40,522 nt of DNA from Neobacillus jeddahensis (GTDB taxonomy: Bacteria > Bacillota > Bacilli > Bacillales > Cytobacillaceae): assembly GCF_000612625.1 (NCBI RefSeq), contig NZ_CCAS010000039.1, positions 1 through 40,522 of the forward strand, in the 5' to 3' direction. The stretch's first letter is position 1, and each line of letters starts with the position of its first letter. Below, piece after piece: positions 15,757-26,219 of this stretch. The notes under the pieces are model-generated. The model was given only the letters and a program-made list of their open reading frames with translations, was not told the origin of the DNA and did no database searches. The translations under genes were made by a program, and so were the position numbers.

Positions 15757-16875
15757 TTAACCTCTTTGTTCAACTGGAATATATTTTTGCATTCCTGGGC
15801 CCGTATATTCTGCACGTGGACGGATTAAACGATTGTTTTCATATTGTTCTAAGATATGTGCTAGCCAACCAGACACACGGCTAACGGCAAAGATTGGTGT
15901 CATTAAATCATGGTCAATCCCAAGACTATGATAAACAGATGCTGAATAAAAATCCACGTTTGGCGGTAATTGTTTCTCACCTGTCACGATGCTTTCCATC
16001 TTAACTGACATATCGTACCAATGTGGTGCTCCAGTAAGTTCTGTTAATTTCTTTGACATTTCCTTTAAGTGCTTCGCTCGTGGATCGCCTTTACGATATA
16101 CCCTGTGGCCAAAGCCCATAATTTTTTCTTTATTGGCAAGCTTTTCGCGAACATATGGCTCAACATTCTCAAGTGTGCCTATTTCAGTTAGCATTTTCAT
16201 TACGGCTTCATTTGCACCACCATGCAGTGGCCCTTTTAGTGCTCCAATTGCTGAAGTTATACCAGAGTAAACATCCGATAGAGTTGCCACGCAAACACGT
16301 GCAGTAAAAGTTGAAGCATTTAATTCATGGTCTGCATGTAAAACAAGTGCTTTATTCATAGCTTCTACGGCAATTTTCTCAGGTTCCTTCCCCGTTAACA
16401 TATAGAGGAAATTGGCAGCAAAGCTCAAATCCTGTCTTGGGGCAATTGGCTCAAGCCCTTTTCTAACACGTGCAAATGTTGTGACAATTGCAGGCATTTT
16501 TGCTTGAAGACGAACTGCTTTTCGATAATTAGCTGCCTCGTCCATTTGATCTGCTTCTTCATCATATAATCCTAATAGAGAAACGGCTGAACGAAGCGCT
16601 GCCATCGGATGTACCTTTTGAATCGGATACATTTTAAAGTGTTCGATCACTTCTTGTGGAAGAGCAGCATTTTCCGCTAATTGTTTTTTTAACTCCGTTA
16701 ACTGTTGGATATTAGGTAATTTACGGTGCCATAATAAATAGATTACCTCTTCAAAGCTAGCATTCACAGCTAGATCATCAATGTCATAGCCAACATATGT
16801 TAGCGTGTCATCAATAATTGAGCTAATCGATGATGTTGTTGCCACTACCCCTTCAAGACCGCGTGTTACTGTCAT
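15757..16875 (-). CDS. citZ: Citrate synthase
   Basis: Condenses acetyl-CoA and oxaloacetate to citrate (372 aa, the dimeric Gram-positive type). Active-site elements are LHADHELNASTF (His at about 222), MGFGHRVYRKGDPRA with the second His and the acyl-CoA-binding Arg, and NVDFYSASVYHSLGI with the catalytic Asp. The N-terminus GLEGVVATTSSIS is the usual 2-methylcitrate/citrate synthase start. It heads the citZ-icd-mdh series. The long upstream region (16876-17204) carries a full-consensus cre site, matching the known catabolite control of citZ in Bacillus. Confidence 0.97.
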   Translation of the reverse strand: MTVTRGLEGVVATTSSISSIIDDTLTYVGYDIDDLAVNASFEEVIYLLWHRKLPNIQQLTELKKQLAENAALPQEVIEHFKMYPIQKVHPMAALRSAVSLLGLYDEEADQMDEAANYRKAVRLQAKMPAIVTTFARVRKGLEPIAPRQDLSFAANFLYMLTGKEPEKIAVEAMNKALVLHADHELNASTFTARVCVATLSDVYSGITSAIGALKGPLHGGANEAVMKMLTEIGTLENVEPYVREKLANKEKIMGFGHRVYRKGDPRAKHLKEMSKKLTELTGAPHWYDMSVKMESIVTGEKQLPPNVDFYSASVYHSLGIDHDLMTPIFAVSRVSGWLAHILEQYENNRLIRPRAEYTGPGMQKYIPVEQRG

Positions 16876-17110
16876 AGTAAATCTCTCCTTTACATTCTAA
16901 ATTTCCCCATTACTCCTTTTGCAAATAATGAAAACTCACAGACTATTATGTCCCGTTGGCGAAAACAAAGGTATATTTGTACTTACGCTCATCTCCATAA
17001 ATTGACTGAGCGATTGCTCGGGATATTTGTAATAGTGTGTATGCCCTTTCATTCACTTCAAAAAATTATTTTTCAAGTAATTCAGCATATATATATGATT
17101 TATGTAAAAA

Positions 17111-17125
17111 AGGATACGCTTACAA
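17111..17125 (-). promoter_or_regulatory. Candidate CcpA (cre) site upstream of citZ
   Basis: On the minus strand TTGTAAGCGTATCCT fits every fixed position of WTGNAANCGNWNNCW. It is about 235 bases before the citZ start, in a 329-bp gene-free, AT-rich stretch (16876-17204). Just upstream, ATAATTGTTTATAAT (complement of about 17127-17143) resembles the ATAA-N7-TTAT dyad of CcpC with one difference. I could not settle the promoter itself. Confidence 0.55.
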
Positions 17126-17204
17126 GCCTATTATAAACAATTATCAGATTTTTGTGAACGAAAAGACGCTGAAAAATACAAAAAAATATTATTTTACAAA
17201 AAAT

Positions 17205-17666
17205 CTAACTAAAAGAACCAAATATTCTCATTGCCGCATAGGCGATTCCGGCACCAATTAACGGTCCAACTGCCACGCCTTTAAATATGGCAACAGATAA
17301 AATCGTACCAAGAACCAATGCCGTTGTAATTTGCGGGTCATCGGCTAAAAGCTTCACTCCACCCTTTGCCAACAAGGCCACAAGGATACCTGAAATTAGC
17401 GCAGTCCATGCAATTGGAGTTTTAAATGCACCGCTTAAATCTTTAAATCCTATATCGCCACTGGCAATCGGGGCTAAGACAGCAATCGTAATCACTGTGA
17501 CTCCCCAATTTATCCCCTTCGATTGTAAAAAAGAAAAAGATTTAGCATCCATTCCACCTGCTTTTAATAAAAGTAATACCGCAATAGCAATCATTAAAGA
17601 ACTGTTTTTTGCGATTAAGCCGATTACCAATAAAAGTAATAAAAATAATACCGACTCACTAAACAT
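17205..17666 (-). CDS. ytwI: DUF441 membrane protein YtwI
   Basis: A 153-aa integral membrane protein of the DUF441 family with four hydrophobic segments. Gly-rich turns such as KGGVKLLADDPQITTALVLG and KGVAVGPLIGAGIAYA link them; function is not known for the family. The start is ATG 17666 preceded by GATGGTGAAG. It is divergent from ytvI with about 208 bp between them, the same pairing as in B. subtilis. No partner enzymes nearby hint at a role. Confidence 0.88.
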   Translation of the reverse strand: MFSESVLFLLLLLVIGLIAKNSSLMIAIAVLLLLKAGGMDAKSFSFLQSKGINWGVTVITIAVLAPIASGDIGFKDLSGAFKTPIAWTALISGILVALLAKGGVKLLADDPQITTALVLGTILSVAIFKGVAVGPLIGAGIAYAAMRIFGSFS

Positions 17667-17874
17667 CCAACTTCACCATCCCTTTTCACATTATCGTACC
17701 ATAATATTTTAGAAACAAACCTCCGAACATAATTAGCGCTGATTTTATAGCTTAATGAAACTTTTTTTAGGTGTCCGTAATAAATTTGAGAAAGTGCCCC
17801 ATGGAAAATTATGCGTAATCCATCATAAAATGGTAAACTAAGATTACTTATTTGCACATAAAGGAGGGCTGTTT

Positions 17875-18990
17875 TTGAATCCTAAGTACATATATCGAAC
17901 AATACGATTTGTACTCGTTATCGGGGCAGTTGTTTTGGGACTTTTCTCGTTATATTTTTTGTCAAAGGTGACCTATCCGTTTTTGATTGGTCTAATTATC
18001 GCCTTTATGATTAATCCACTTGTCAACTTTCTTGAAATAAAGGCAAAAATGCCGCGTGTGCTCGCTGTTTTCATCGGATTAATTATTATTTTTGCGGTGT
18101 TTGCCGGATTAATTACTCTTTTGGTCGCGGAAATTGTCTCTGGTACCGCTTATTTGGCCAAAGTAGTTCCGGAGCATCTGGATACGCTCATTCGTTATAT
18201 TGAGGATTATTTTACTGCACAAATCATTCCACTATACAATCAATTAACGAGTGTCTTTAATAAACTAGATGTCGGCCAACAAGATACGATCATCGGTAAC
18301 ATTCAAAATGTTGGAACAAGAATCGGAACAACGGTAGGAACATTCATTAAAACTCTATTTGGAAATATCCCAAATATCTTATCTTGGTTTCCAAATGCTG
18401 CAACTGTCCTTATTTTTTCATTACTTGCTACGTTTTTTATTAGTAAGGATTGGTATCGTTTATCCACTTTGGGGAGAAAGCTTTTACCCGAGAGGGCAAG
18501 AACAAGTGGCAAGACTGTTTTTGTTGATTTAAAAAAGGCGCTATTTGGGTTTATTAAGGCACAACTAACCCTTATTTCTATTACGACCGTAATTATTTTA
18601 ATCGGGTTATTGATACTTAGAGTAGATTATGCAATAACGATTGCTTTAGCAACTGGAATTGTAGATGTAATACCCTATCTGGGCACCGGTGCAGTGTTCG
18701 TCCCATGGATTATTTATGCAGCCATTAGCGGAAATACTGGGCTGGCAATTGGCTTGGGGGTCCTCTATATTATTGTTCTCGTGCAGCGGCAAATTATGGA
18801 GCCAAAAATCCTTTCATCGAGCATTGGTCTAGATCCATTAGCCACACTCATTTCCCTATTTGTAGGGTTTAAATTAATTGGATTTTTAGGATTAATTGTT
18901 GGTCCGGTAACCCTCGTGATTATTAGTACCCTTTATCGAGCAAATGTTTTCCATGATGTCTGGGCATTTATTAAAGGCAAAGAAGCCTAA
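17875..18990 (+). CDS. ytvI: AI-2E family transporter YtvI
   Basis: A 371-residue polytopic membrane protein of the AI-2E (formerly UPF0118/PerM) family, whose members are variously linked to autoinducer or ion/proton export. Two or three helices at the N-terminus, a soluble part around 100-150, and a C-terminal block with the conserved signatures DVIPYLGTGAVFVPW and EPKILSSSIGLDPLATLISLFVG are seen. The start is TTG 17875, with AAGGAGGG six bases earlier and no better in-frame ATG. It is convergent with pyk and shares a terminator with it. The transported substrate cannot be told. Confidence 0.9.
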   Translation: MNPKYIYRTIRFVLVIGAVVLGLFSLYFLSKVTYPFLIGLIIAFMINPLVNFLEIKAKMPRVLAVFIGLIIIFAVFAGLITLLVAEIVSGTAYLAKVVPEHLDTLIRYIEDYFTAQIIPLYNQLTSVFNKLDVGQQDTIIGNIQNVGTRIGTTVGTFIKTLFGNIPNILSWFPNAATVLIFSLLATFFISKDWYRLSTLGRKLLPERARTSGKTVFVDLKKALFGFIKAQLTLISITTVIILIGLLILRVDYAITIALATGIVDVIPYLGTGAVFVPWIIYAAISGNTGLAIGLGVLYIIVLVQRQIMEPKILSSSIGLDPLATLISLFVGFKLIGFLGLIVGPVTLVIISTLYRANVFHDVWAFIKGKEA

Positions 18991-19052
18991 GAAACATGTA
19001 GTTTACTTGAACAGCGGTAGGAAATGTTTACGCAAAAATGTGATGATAATCG

Positions 19053-19088
19053 AAAACGCCAGCTTCCAAATGGAGGCTGACGTTTTTT
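19053..19088. terminator. Bidirectional terminator between ytvI and pyk
   Basis: AAAACGCCAGCTTCC (19053-19067) pairs with GGAGGCTGACGTTTT (19072-19086), with one mismatch and one wobble and a 4-base loop. A T6 run follows on the plus strand; on the minus strand the stem ends in GTTTTC. It serves the two convergent genes. Confidence 0.8.
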
Positions 19089-19107
19089 AATGTTACCTGT
19101 CTTTTGA

Positions 19108-20871
19108 TTAAAGGACGCTTGCGTGTCCGTTATAGATAATACCTCTTGATGCATCAACCGTGATTTCCTGACCATCTTTAAACAATTCTAGAGCACGGTC
19201 AACTCCAACAATAACAGGGATGCTTAAGTTCAGACCTACAACTGCCGCATGGCTTGTTAATCCACCCTCTTGCGTGATGAGCGCCGCACATTTTTCAATT
19301 GCAGGAACCATATCACGATCGGACCCTAATGTGACAAGGATAGAACCAGGTTTTACTTTTTCTAAAGCTTCCTTTGCATTATGTGCAATAACCACTTTCC
19401 CAAAAGCTGACCTGCGGCCAATCCCTTGTGCTCTTGTTAGAATATCGCCGACAACATGAATTTTCATCAAATTCGTTGTTCCTGCCTCACCAACTGGAAC
19501 CCCTGCAGTAATTACAACTAAATCGCCATGTTTTACAATTCCGCTATTTAAGCTTTCCTCTACTGCAATATCAAGCATTTCGTCAGTAGTAGTAGCCATC
19601 CTTCCAAGTTGAGGATAGACTCCCCAAACTAATTGCAAGCGACGACATACATGTTCGTTTGCTGTCACAGCGACAATAGCTGCCTTTGGACGATATTTAG
19701 CTATCATTCTTGCTGTATGACCACTTTCAGTAGGGGTAATAATCGATTTCACATCTAGGTTTAAAGCTGTGTGAGCAACTGATTGACCAATTGCATCTGT
19801 AATATTGTGTTCAGTATTTTTACTTAGGCTTGATAAAATATCTTTATGATCCAATGCAGTTTCAGCTCTTGAAGCAATATTATTCATGGTTTGAACTGCC
19901 TCTACTGGATAAACACCTGCAGCCGTTTCCCCTGATAACATGATAGCGTCTGTACCATCAAAAATGGCGTTAGCCACATCACTTGCTTCTGCTCGAGTTG
20001 GACGTGGATTTCGTTGCATTGAATCCAGCATTTGTGTTGCTGTAATTACAGGCTTTCCAAGGGCATTACATTTCTTAATTAACATTTTTTGAACCAATGG
20101 TACCTCTTCCGCAGGAATTTCCACACCAAGGTCTCCACGAGCAACCATCAGGCCATCAGAGATCTCAAGGATTTCATCAATATTATCTACGCCTTCTTGG
20201 TTTTCGATTTTAGGAATAATATGAATATGTGTAGCATTGTTTTCTTCTAAAAGTTGACGGATTTCTAATACGTCTTTTGCACGACGAACAAAAGAGGCTG
20301 CGATAAAATCAATCCCCTGTTCAATTCCAAAAAGAATATCTTTAGTATCTTTTTCAGTAATTCCTGGCAAATTAACCGAAACTCCAGGAACGTTAACGCC
20401 CTTTTTATTTTTCAAAGTTCCGCTGTTCAAGATTTTCGTATAAATTTCATTTGCTGCTTTATTAACTTCTACCACTTCAAGTCCAATTAACCCATCATCT
20501 AAAAGAATTTTAGATCCAACGTGTACATCCTCAATCAAGCCAGGATATGTAACAGAAAATTTCTCTGTCGTACCTTCGACCTCTGTCATTGATACAATAA
20601 TATTTTCGCCAGCAACTAGTTCAATGGCACCATTTTGCATATTGTTAGTACGGATTTCAGGACCTTTTGTATCTAATAAGATAGCAACTGTTTGACCCGT
20701 ATTCTCTGCTGCTGTACGGATATTTTGAATCCGGGCACCATGTTCTTCAAAATCACCATGCGAAAAATTTAACCGGGCAACATTCATCCCCGCATTAATC
20801 AATTGGGTTAACTTTTCAACGCTTTCACTTGCTGGACCAATCGTACAAACGATTTTTGTTTTTCGTTGCAT
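19108..20871 (-). CDS. pyk: Pyruvate kinase with C-terminal PEP-utiliser-like domain
   Basis: Final ATP-forming step of glycolysis (587 aa). The catalytic part shows [11 protein letters not shown] at the start, NFSHG, the substrate Lys region [30 protein letters not shown] and the signature ATQMLDSM. After residue about 475 there is the extra C-terminal domain of Bacillus/Geobacillus enzymes, related to PEP synthase/PTS enzyme I phosphohistidine domains, with [14 protein letters not shown]. It follows pfkA by 41 bases, so both irreversible glycolytic steps are co-expressed. GGGAGG precedes the ATG. Confidence 0.97.
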   Translation of the reverse strand: MQRKTKIVCTIGPASESVEKLTQLINAGMNVARLNFSHGDFEEHGARIQNIRTAAENTGQTVAILLDTKGPEIRTNNMQNGAIELVAGENIIVSMTEVEGTTEKFSVTYPGLIEDVHVGSKILLDDGLIGLEVVEVNKAANEIYTKILNSGTLKNKKGVNVPGVSVNLPGITEKDTKDILFGIEQGIDFIAASFVRRAKDVLEIRQLLEENNATHIHIIPKIENQEGVDNIDEILEISDGLMVARGDLGVEIPAEEVPLVQKMLIKKCNALGKPVITATQMLDSMQRNPRPTRAEASDVANAIFDGTDAIMLSGETAAGVYPVEAVQTMNNIASRAETALDHKDILSSLSKNTEHNITDAIGQSVAHTALNLDVKSIITPTESGHTARMIAKYRPKAAIVAVTANEHVCRRLQLVWGVYPQLGRMATTTDEMLDIAVEESLNSGIVKHGDLVVITAGVPVGEAGTTNLMKIHVVGDILTRAQGIGRRSAFGKVVIAHNAKEALEKVKPGSILVTLGSDRDMVPAIEKCAALITQEGGLTSHAAVVGLNLSIPVIVGVDRALELFKDGQEITVDASRGIIYNGHASVL

Positions 20872-20912
20872 GCTTTTTTTCCTCCCATTTTTGAAAAAAC
20901 GATCGCTATTTC

Positions 20913-21893
<981 letters not shown>

Positions 21894-21989
21894 TTAAGAA
21901 AACGTATGTACACTTATACTAAGTACTAGTTAAAGAACTGATTTCTTCTTACCTCTTTTATTATGAACAGAAAACCTACGAATATTTAT

Positions 21990-22076
21990 AAAATAACATG
22001 AAGAAACCCCTTTAACAACCGATTCATATTAGTAAATATAATAGACGGAATAATTCGTTAAATGAAAACGCTTTAT
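21990..22076 (-). promoter_or_regulatory. pfkA upstream region: promoter and candidate cre site
   Basis: The gene-free stretch 21873-22147 holds a possible promoter TTGTTA (complement of 22013-22018), 17-base spacer, TATTTT (complement of 21990-21995) with a TG just before the -10. Upstream at 22062-22076, ATGAAAACGCTTTAT departs from the cre consensus at one position. A cre site ahead of the -35 could act in activation by CcpA. The leader of about 110 bases shows nothing further I can identify. Confidence 0.4.
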
Positions 22077-22147
22077 TCAGACTTGAAATCGTTATCTTCA
22101 ACTATTTTAGGGATTTTTCGTGATAAATTTGTGAACGAGTCCTAAAA

Positions 22148-22174
22148 AAATCGTGCTCAATTTGAGCACGATTT
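22148..22174 (-). terminator. Terminator of accD-accA
   Basis: AAATCGTGCTCAA and TTGAGCACGATTT are perfect complements around a single central base. On the minus strand a run of seven T follows. It begins three bases after the accA stop codon. Confidence 0.9.
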
Positions 22175-22176
22175 CT

Positions 22177-23154
22177 TTAATTTACTCCAATGTAATCTTT
22201 TAGTATAGTGTACTCCCCAATATCCCTGAATCGATTATAGCGATCCGCGATTAACTCATCTTCAGTGAGGTTTAGTAACTGCTGAAGTGACTCTTTAAGC
22301 ACCTTTTCGATTTCTTCAGCTTGTCTTTTAATGTCCCTATGGGCACCACCTTTGATTTCAGGAATAATATCATCGATGACCCCTAATTCTTTCAAGTCCG
22401 GTGCAGTAATTTTCATTGTTTCAGCCGCATTTTTGGCAAGAGAAGCATCCTTCCATAAAATAGCTGCCGCACCTTCAGGAGATATAACGGAGTACGTCGA
22501 ATTTTCCAGCATAAAAATGTGGTTCCCAACACCAAGTGCAAGGGCACCGCCACTTCCTCCCTCTCCAATGACAATACAAATAACTGGTACTCTAAGACCT
22601 GCCATCTCAAACAGGTTGCGAGCAATTGCTTCACTTTGTCCGCGCTCTTCCGCAGCTTTCCCTGGGTAAGCACCTTTTGTATCAATAAAGCAAATGATTG
22701 GTCGATTAAACTTATCTGCCTGCTTCATCAATCGGAGTGCTTTTCGGTACCCTTCAGGATGTGGCATCCCAAAGTTTCTGCGAATATTCTCTTTCGTATC
22801 CTTTCCCCGTTGGTGGCCAATTACTGTCACTGGTAGTCCATTAAATTTGGCTACCCCGCCAACGATCGCCTCATCATCGGCAAATGTTCGGTCCCCATGG
22901 CATTCAAAAAAGCCATCAAAAAGATACGAAATATAATCAAGCGTGGTCGGACGATTGGGAAGACGTGCTATTTGAACACGATCCCAAGGCTTAATATTTT
23001 CATATATATCCTGCTCTAGCTTTTCAAGGCGAGCCTCTAGTTTTTTTATTTCTGAGCTAAGATCGACATCTGCTGTTTCCGTGAACTCTTTTATTTCAGC
23101 GATTTTCCTTCTTAACTCCACAATTGGGCGTTCGAATTCTAATTCCCCTACCAT
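22177..23154 (-). CDS. accA: Acetyl-CoA carboxylase carboxyltransferase, alpha subunit
   Basis: With AccD it transfers the carboxyl group from carboxybiotin to acetyl-CoA, giving malonyl-CoA for fatty acid synthesis (325 aa). An N-terminal helical part (about 1-60, [20 protein letters not shown]) precedes the crotonase-like carboxyltransferase fold with [23 protein letters not shown] and [15 protein letters not shown], the oxyanion-hole glycines. It overlaps accD by 7 bases (ATGGTAG), and its GGAGGTGA ribosome site lies inside accD, which ensures equal synthesis of the two subunits. Confidence 0.97.
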   Translation of the reverse strand: MVGELEFERPIVELRRKIAEIKEFTETADVDLSSEIKKLEARLEKLEQDIYENIKPWDRVQIARLPNRPTTLDYISYLFDGFFECHGDRTFADDEAIVGGVAKFNGLPVTVIGHQRGKDTKENIRRNFGMPHPEGYRKALRLMKQADKFNRPIICFIDTKGAYPGKAAEERGQSEAIARNLFEMAGLRVPVICIVIGEGGSGGALALGVGNHIFMLENSTYSVISPEGAAAILWKDASLAKNAAETMKITAPDLKELGVIDDIIPEIKGGAHRDIKRQAEEIEKVLKESLQQLLNLTEDELIADRYNRFRDIGEYTILKDYIGVN

Positions 23155-24026
23155 TCGAGTTCACCTCCAGGTTGATGAATTTCTAACAGATTTGCGATTT
23201 TTTCGACTAACTCGGTTCTGGAAATGATCGCATCCAACTGACCATGTTTCAAAAGAAACTCTGCAGTCTGAAAATCTTCTGGCAATTCTTCACGAATAGA
23301 TTGTTCGATGACCCTACGGCCAGCGAAGGCAATTAATGCTCCAGGTTCAGCAAAATTAAAATCTCCTAAGGAAGCGAAGCTAGCGGAGACTCCTCCAGTT
23401 GTCGGATGAGTCATGATGGAGATAAATAAGCCACCATTATTACTAAATCTTTTTAAGGCAACACTCGTTTTTGCCATTTGCATCAAGCTCAATGCTCCCT
23501 CTTGCATTCTCGCACCGCCGGACGCAGTGAAGATGATAAAAGGGATCGACAACTCATCTGCCTGTTCAATTGCCCGCGTTATTTTTTCACCGACGACCGA
23601 CCCCATACTCCCCATTCGGAATGAAGCATCCATAATCGCCAAGACTACCTTATGACCATTAACAGTTCCCATTCCCGTCACTACTGCTTCATTTAACATA
23701 CTTTTTTGACGGTCTTTTTCAAGTTTTTCAAGGTAATCTGGAAAATTCAATGGATTTCTTGAAGTCATAGCTTCGTTGATTTCTCCAAAACTTCCTTCGT
23801 CCAGAAAACTATCAATCCGTTCACTTGCATTCATTTGAAAATGAAATCCACAATGCAAACACACCTTAGCATTTTTTACCAATTCTTTTGTATACATTAT
23901 TTTTTTACATGAAGGACACTTCGTCATAATCCCTTCAGGAACGTCAGTTTTCGCATTTTCTGTATGAATTGTTGCATACTTTTTCTTTTTCGGTTGATTT
24001 TTTGTAAAAAGATCCTTAAGCGCCAA
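23148..24026 (-). CDS. accD: Acetyl-CoA carboxylase carboxyltransferase, beta subunit
   Basis: Partner of AccA (292 aa). It has the characteristic zinc ribbon C-P-S-C ... C-L-H-C at about residues 38-60 ([15 protein letters not shown], then VCLHCGFHF), and the crotonase-like fold with [21 protein letters not shown] and [18 protein letters not shown] take TTG 24026 as the start: GGGAGG stands seven bases ahead and the protein then opens MALKDLFTK, as in other bacilli. An in-frame upstream extension would be 18 residues with no similarity I recognise. A GntR-type operator (24135-24149) is about 110 bases upstream. Confidence 0.96.
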   Translation of the reverse strand: MALKDLFTKNQPKKKKYATIHTENAKTDVPEGIMTKCPSCKKIMYTKELVKNAKVCLHCGFHFQMNASERIDSFLDEGSFGEINEAMTSRNPLNFPDYLEKLEKDRQKSMLNEAVVTGMGTVNGHKVVLAIMDASFRMGSMGSVVGEKITRAIEQADELSIPFIIFTASGGARMQEGALSLMQMAKTSVALKRFSNNGGLFISIMTHPTTGGVSASFASLGDFNFAEPGALIAFAGRRVIEQSIREELPEDFQTAEFLLKHGQLDAIISRTELVEKIANLLEIHQPGGELEW

Positions 24027-24134
24027 ATTAAAACCTCCCATGTGTAACGCAACCTGATACCGGCAAGATTCTTCATCCATATCTATTCAGAAGTCTTTCT
24101 ATCTTGCTTCGAAATCATACCTCATCCACCAATA

Positions 24135-24149
24135 AGTGGTCAGACCACT
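24135..24149. promoter_or_regulatory. GntR/FadR-type operator upstream of accDA
   Basis: AGTGGTCAGACCACT is a perfect 15-base palindrome apart from its centre, with the TGGT-N3-ACCA core bound by FadR-subfamily regulators. Fourteen of these bases recur at 26160-26173 ahead of malic enzyme and the regulator gene. The accD promoter was not resolved; TATACA at the complement of about 24185-24190 is one candidate -10. A small hairpin (complement of 24166-24183, CCCT/AGGG) lies between. Confidence 0.7.
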
Positions 24150-24222
24150 AGTATTTGAAAGAAGACCCTTCGCTGAGGGCTTGTATAGCATCCACTATAA
24201 AATAAAAAAAGTTCAAAATCTG

Positions 24223-24849
24223 TTAGTATTTGTCGTTAAAAACAGACAAATTTCGAAGTTTACAATACGCAGTAAGTGTTTTTACTGTATCCTTTTCTGC
24301 TAATGCCTCCACTAACCCAAGATAGTCTTCTCGCTTATACTCTGAATGGTTTTCATTCAGTGAATAATAATATTCCTTTAATATTAACCACAATCTTAAG
24401 AATAGGTGATTGTCCGATATCGCGATAATCCGCTGAAAAAATTCATCATCAGCAAAAGAGTGTTCTTCCTTTACCCATTGCTGTAATTTTTCTATTTGTA
24501 GATGATCGGCCCTTTCCACTGCTAATCGCAGGCAATCCATTTCAATATAGTTTTTCGTTTCGAATACATCCCGTTTTGCTTTATTATCCTGCAAAATAAA
24601 GGTACTGAGAAGCTGAACAAGCTGATGACCACGAAAGTCTCTAATAAAGGTCCCTTCGCCCCTCCTTGTTTCAATTAAGCCAAGCAATTCCAATGCTCTT
24701 AACGCTTCGCGAACGGAAGAGCGCCCGAAATTCAGGCGCTCAGACAATTCTCGTTCTGAAGGAATCTTATCACCCGTTTCAAGTCCATCAACGGTAATCA
24801 TTTCCCTTAATTGCTTAACAATCTCTAAATATACTTTAGAATTCGCCAC
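24223..24849 (-). CDS. GntR-family (FadR/FCD subfamily) regulator
   Basis: A 208-aa repressor-type protein. The N-terminal winged helix reads GDKIPSERELSERLNFGRSSVREALRALELLGLIETRRGEGTFI (about 22-65, the GntR signature). The remaining helical part is an FCD ligand domain, but the usual D-x3-FH motif is DDEFFQRIIAISDN here, so the His that helps bind metal is replaced by Phe and the ligand may differ. GTG start, nine bases after malic enzyme, in one operon. Matching TGGTCAGACCA sites ahead of that operon and ahead of accDA suggest it controls both; this is inference. Confidence 0.88.
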   Translation of the reverse strand: MANSKVYLEIVKQLREMITVDGLETGDKIPSERELSERLNFGRSSVREALRALELLGLIETRRGEGTFIRDFRGHQLVQLLSTFILQDNKAKRDVFETKNYIEMDCLRLAVERADHLQIEKLQQWVKEEHSFADDEFFQRIIAISDNHLFLRLWLILKEYYYSLNENHSEYKREDYLGLVEALAEKDTVKTLTAYCKLRNLSVFNDKY

Positions 24850-24857
24850 TTACTTAA

Positions 24858-26096
24858 TCACTCACTTTTACCAATTATAGCGAGCCTTTGAGTTTTTTCT
24901 TTCACATCTGCTGGGTCAACCTTAATCCGGGCTACCCCAGTTTCCATTGCCGCCTTTGCCACAGCCGCAGCTACATTTGGAGCTACCCTTGGATCAAAAG
25001 GTGCTGGAATGACATAGTCGGCATGTAGCTCATCCTCACTAATCAAGCTTGCGATGGCTTCTACTGCAGCCACTTTCATTTTTTCGTTTATATGTGTAGC
25101 ACGAACATCTAGTGCACCACGGAAAATCCCTGGAAATGCAAGGACATTGTTTACTTGGTTGGGAAAATCAGACCGGCCTGTTCCAACGACTTTTGCCCCT
25201 GCAGCTTTCGCCTCTTCAGGCATAATTTCTGGATCTGGATTGGCCATTGCAAAAATAATCGAATCTGGGTTCATTGATGCAACCATTTCTTTAGTAAGGG
25301 CTCCTGCCACGGATACCCCAATAAATACATCGGCACCTTTGATGACATCAGCTAGACTACCCGAAAGATTGTCACGGTTCGTAAATTTCGCTACTTCTGC
25401 TTTGACAGCATTCATCCCTTGTGGACGTCCTTCGTAAATAGCCCCTTTTGTATCACACATAATAATGTCTCTAACCCCGTAATGATATAACAACTTAATA
25501 ATAGCAATTCCCGCAGCACCTGCTCCGCTGGCAACTACTTTAATTTCAGTCATTTTCTTACCAATAATTTTAAGGGCATTGACAAGACCAGCCACGGTAA
25601 CAATAGCCGTACCATGTTGGTCATCATGAAAGATTGGTATATTTGCTTCTTTTTTCAATCTTTCCTCAATAACAAAACAATTTGGGGCCGCAATATCTTC
25701 TAGATTTACGCCTCCAAAGGTTGGCTCAAGTAATTTAACCGTTTCAACAATTTTATCTACATCGGTTGTATTTAAACAAATAGGAAAAGCATCTACACCT
25801 GCAAAGCTTTTAAAGAGAACCGCTTTTCCTTCCATAACTGGAAGGGCTGCTTCAGGTCCAATGTTTCCAAGTCCTAAGACTGCCGTACCATCGGAAACAA
25901 CCGCAACCATATTCCCTTTCATCGTATAATCGTAAACCGTTTCTGGTTTTTCATAAATGTCTTTACATGGCTCTGCTACTCCAGGTGAATATGCTAAACT
26001 TAAATCATGTGCATTTCGAACTGGAACTTTTGATTTTGACTCTAATTTCCCTTTATTAATTCGATGCATATGTAGTGCTTCTTCACGTAATGTCAA
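24858..26096 (-). CDS. ytsJ: Malic enzyme (YtsJ-like)
   Basis: Decarboxylates malate to pyruvate with reduction of NAD(P) (412 aa, the short bacterial class lacking any phosphotransacetylase domain). The catalytic Tyr and Lys lie in LAYSPGVAEPC and MEGKAVLFKSFAGVDAF; the metal site in GGVNLEDIAAPNCFVIEE and FHDDQHGTA; the cofactor site is VASGAGAAGIAIIKLL, followed by an acidic CDTKG, so coenzyme choice is open. The start is TTG 26096 with GGGGGTG seven bases before. In B. subtilis the orthologue beside accD is YtsJ, used as an NADPH source; here a regulator gene follows it directly. Confidence 0.93.
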   Translation of the reverse strand: MTLREEALHMHRINKGKLESKSKVPVRNAHDLSLAYSPGVAEPCKDIYEKPETVYDYTMKGNMVAVVSDGTAVLGLGNIGPEAALPVMEGKAVLFKSFAGVDAFPICLNTTDVDKIVETVKLLEPTFGGVNLEDIAAPNCFVIEERLKKEANIPIFHDDQHGTAIVTVAGLVNALKIIGKKMTEIKVVASGAGAAGIAIIKLLYHYGVRDIIMCDTKGAIYEGRPQGMNAVKAEVAKFTNRDNLSGSLADVIKGADVFIGVSVAGALTKEMVASMNPDSIIFAMANPDPEIMPEEAKAAGAKVVGTGRSDFPNQVNNVLAFPGIFRGALDVRATHINEKMKVAAVEAIASLISEDELHADYVIPAPFDPRVAPNVAAAVAKAAMETGVARIKVDPADVKEKTQRLAIIGKSE

Positions 26097-26159
26097 GACC
26101 TGTCACCCCCAAAGTTTTCAAAAAAAATAGGAAAATCAAATATAAAAACAGCTCAATAC

Positions 26160-26216
26160 AGTGGTCAGACCACACTAGTCTCTTAATCACTATAACATAT
26201 CTTCAATAGTTGTAAA
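26160..26216 (-). promoter_or_regulatory. Promoter and operator of the malic enzyme-regulator operon
   Basis: Minus-strand promoter TTTACA (complement of 26211-26216), 16-base spacer, extended -10 TGTTATAGT (hexamer at complement of 26189-26194). The operator AGTGGTCAGACCAC (26160-26173) falls about 10-20 bases past the expected start point, where a bound GntR dimer would block transcription. The arrangement predicts autoregulation. Confidence 0.75.
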
Positions 26217-26219
26217 GAA

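Noticed and set aside
24027..24080. N-terminal extension of AccD
   Set aside because: The extra 18 residues match nothing expected, and the GGGAGG site points to TTG 24026.
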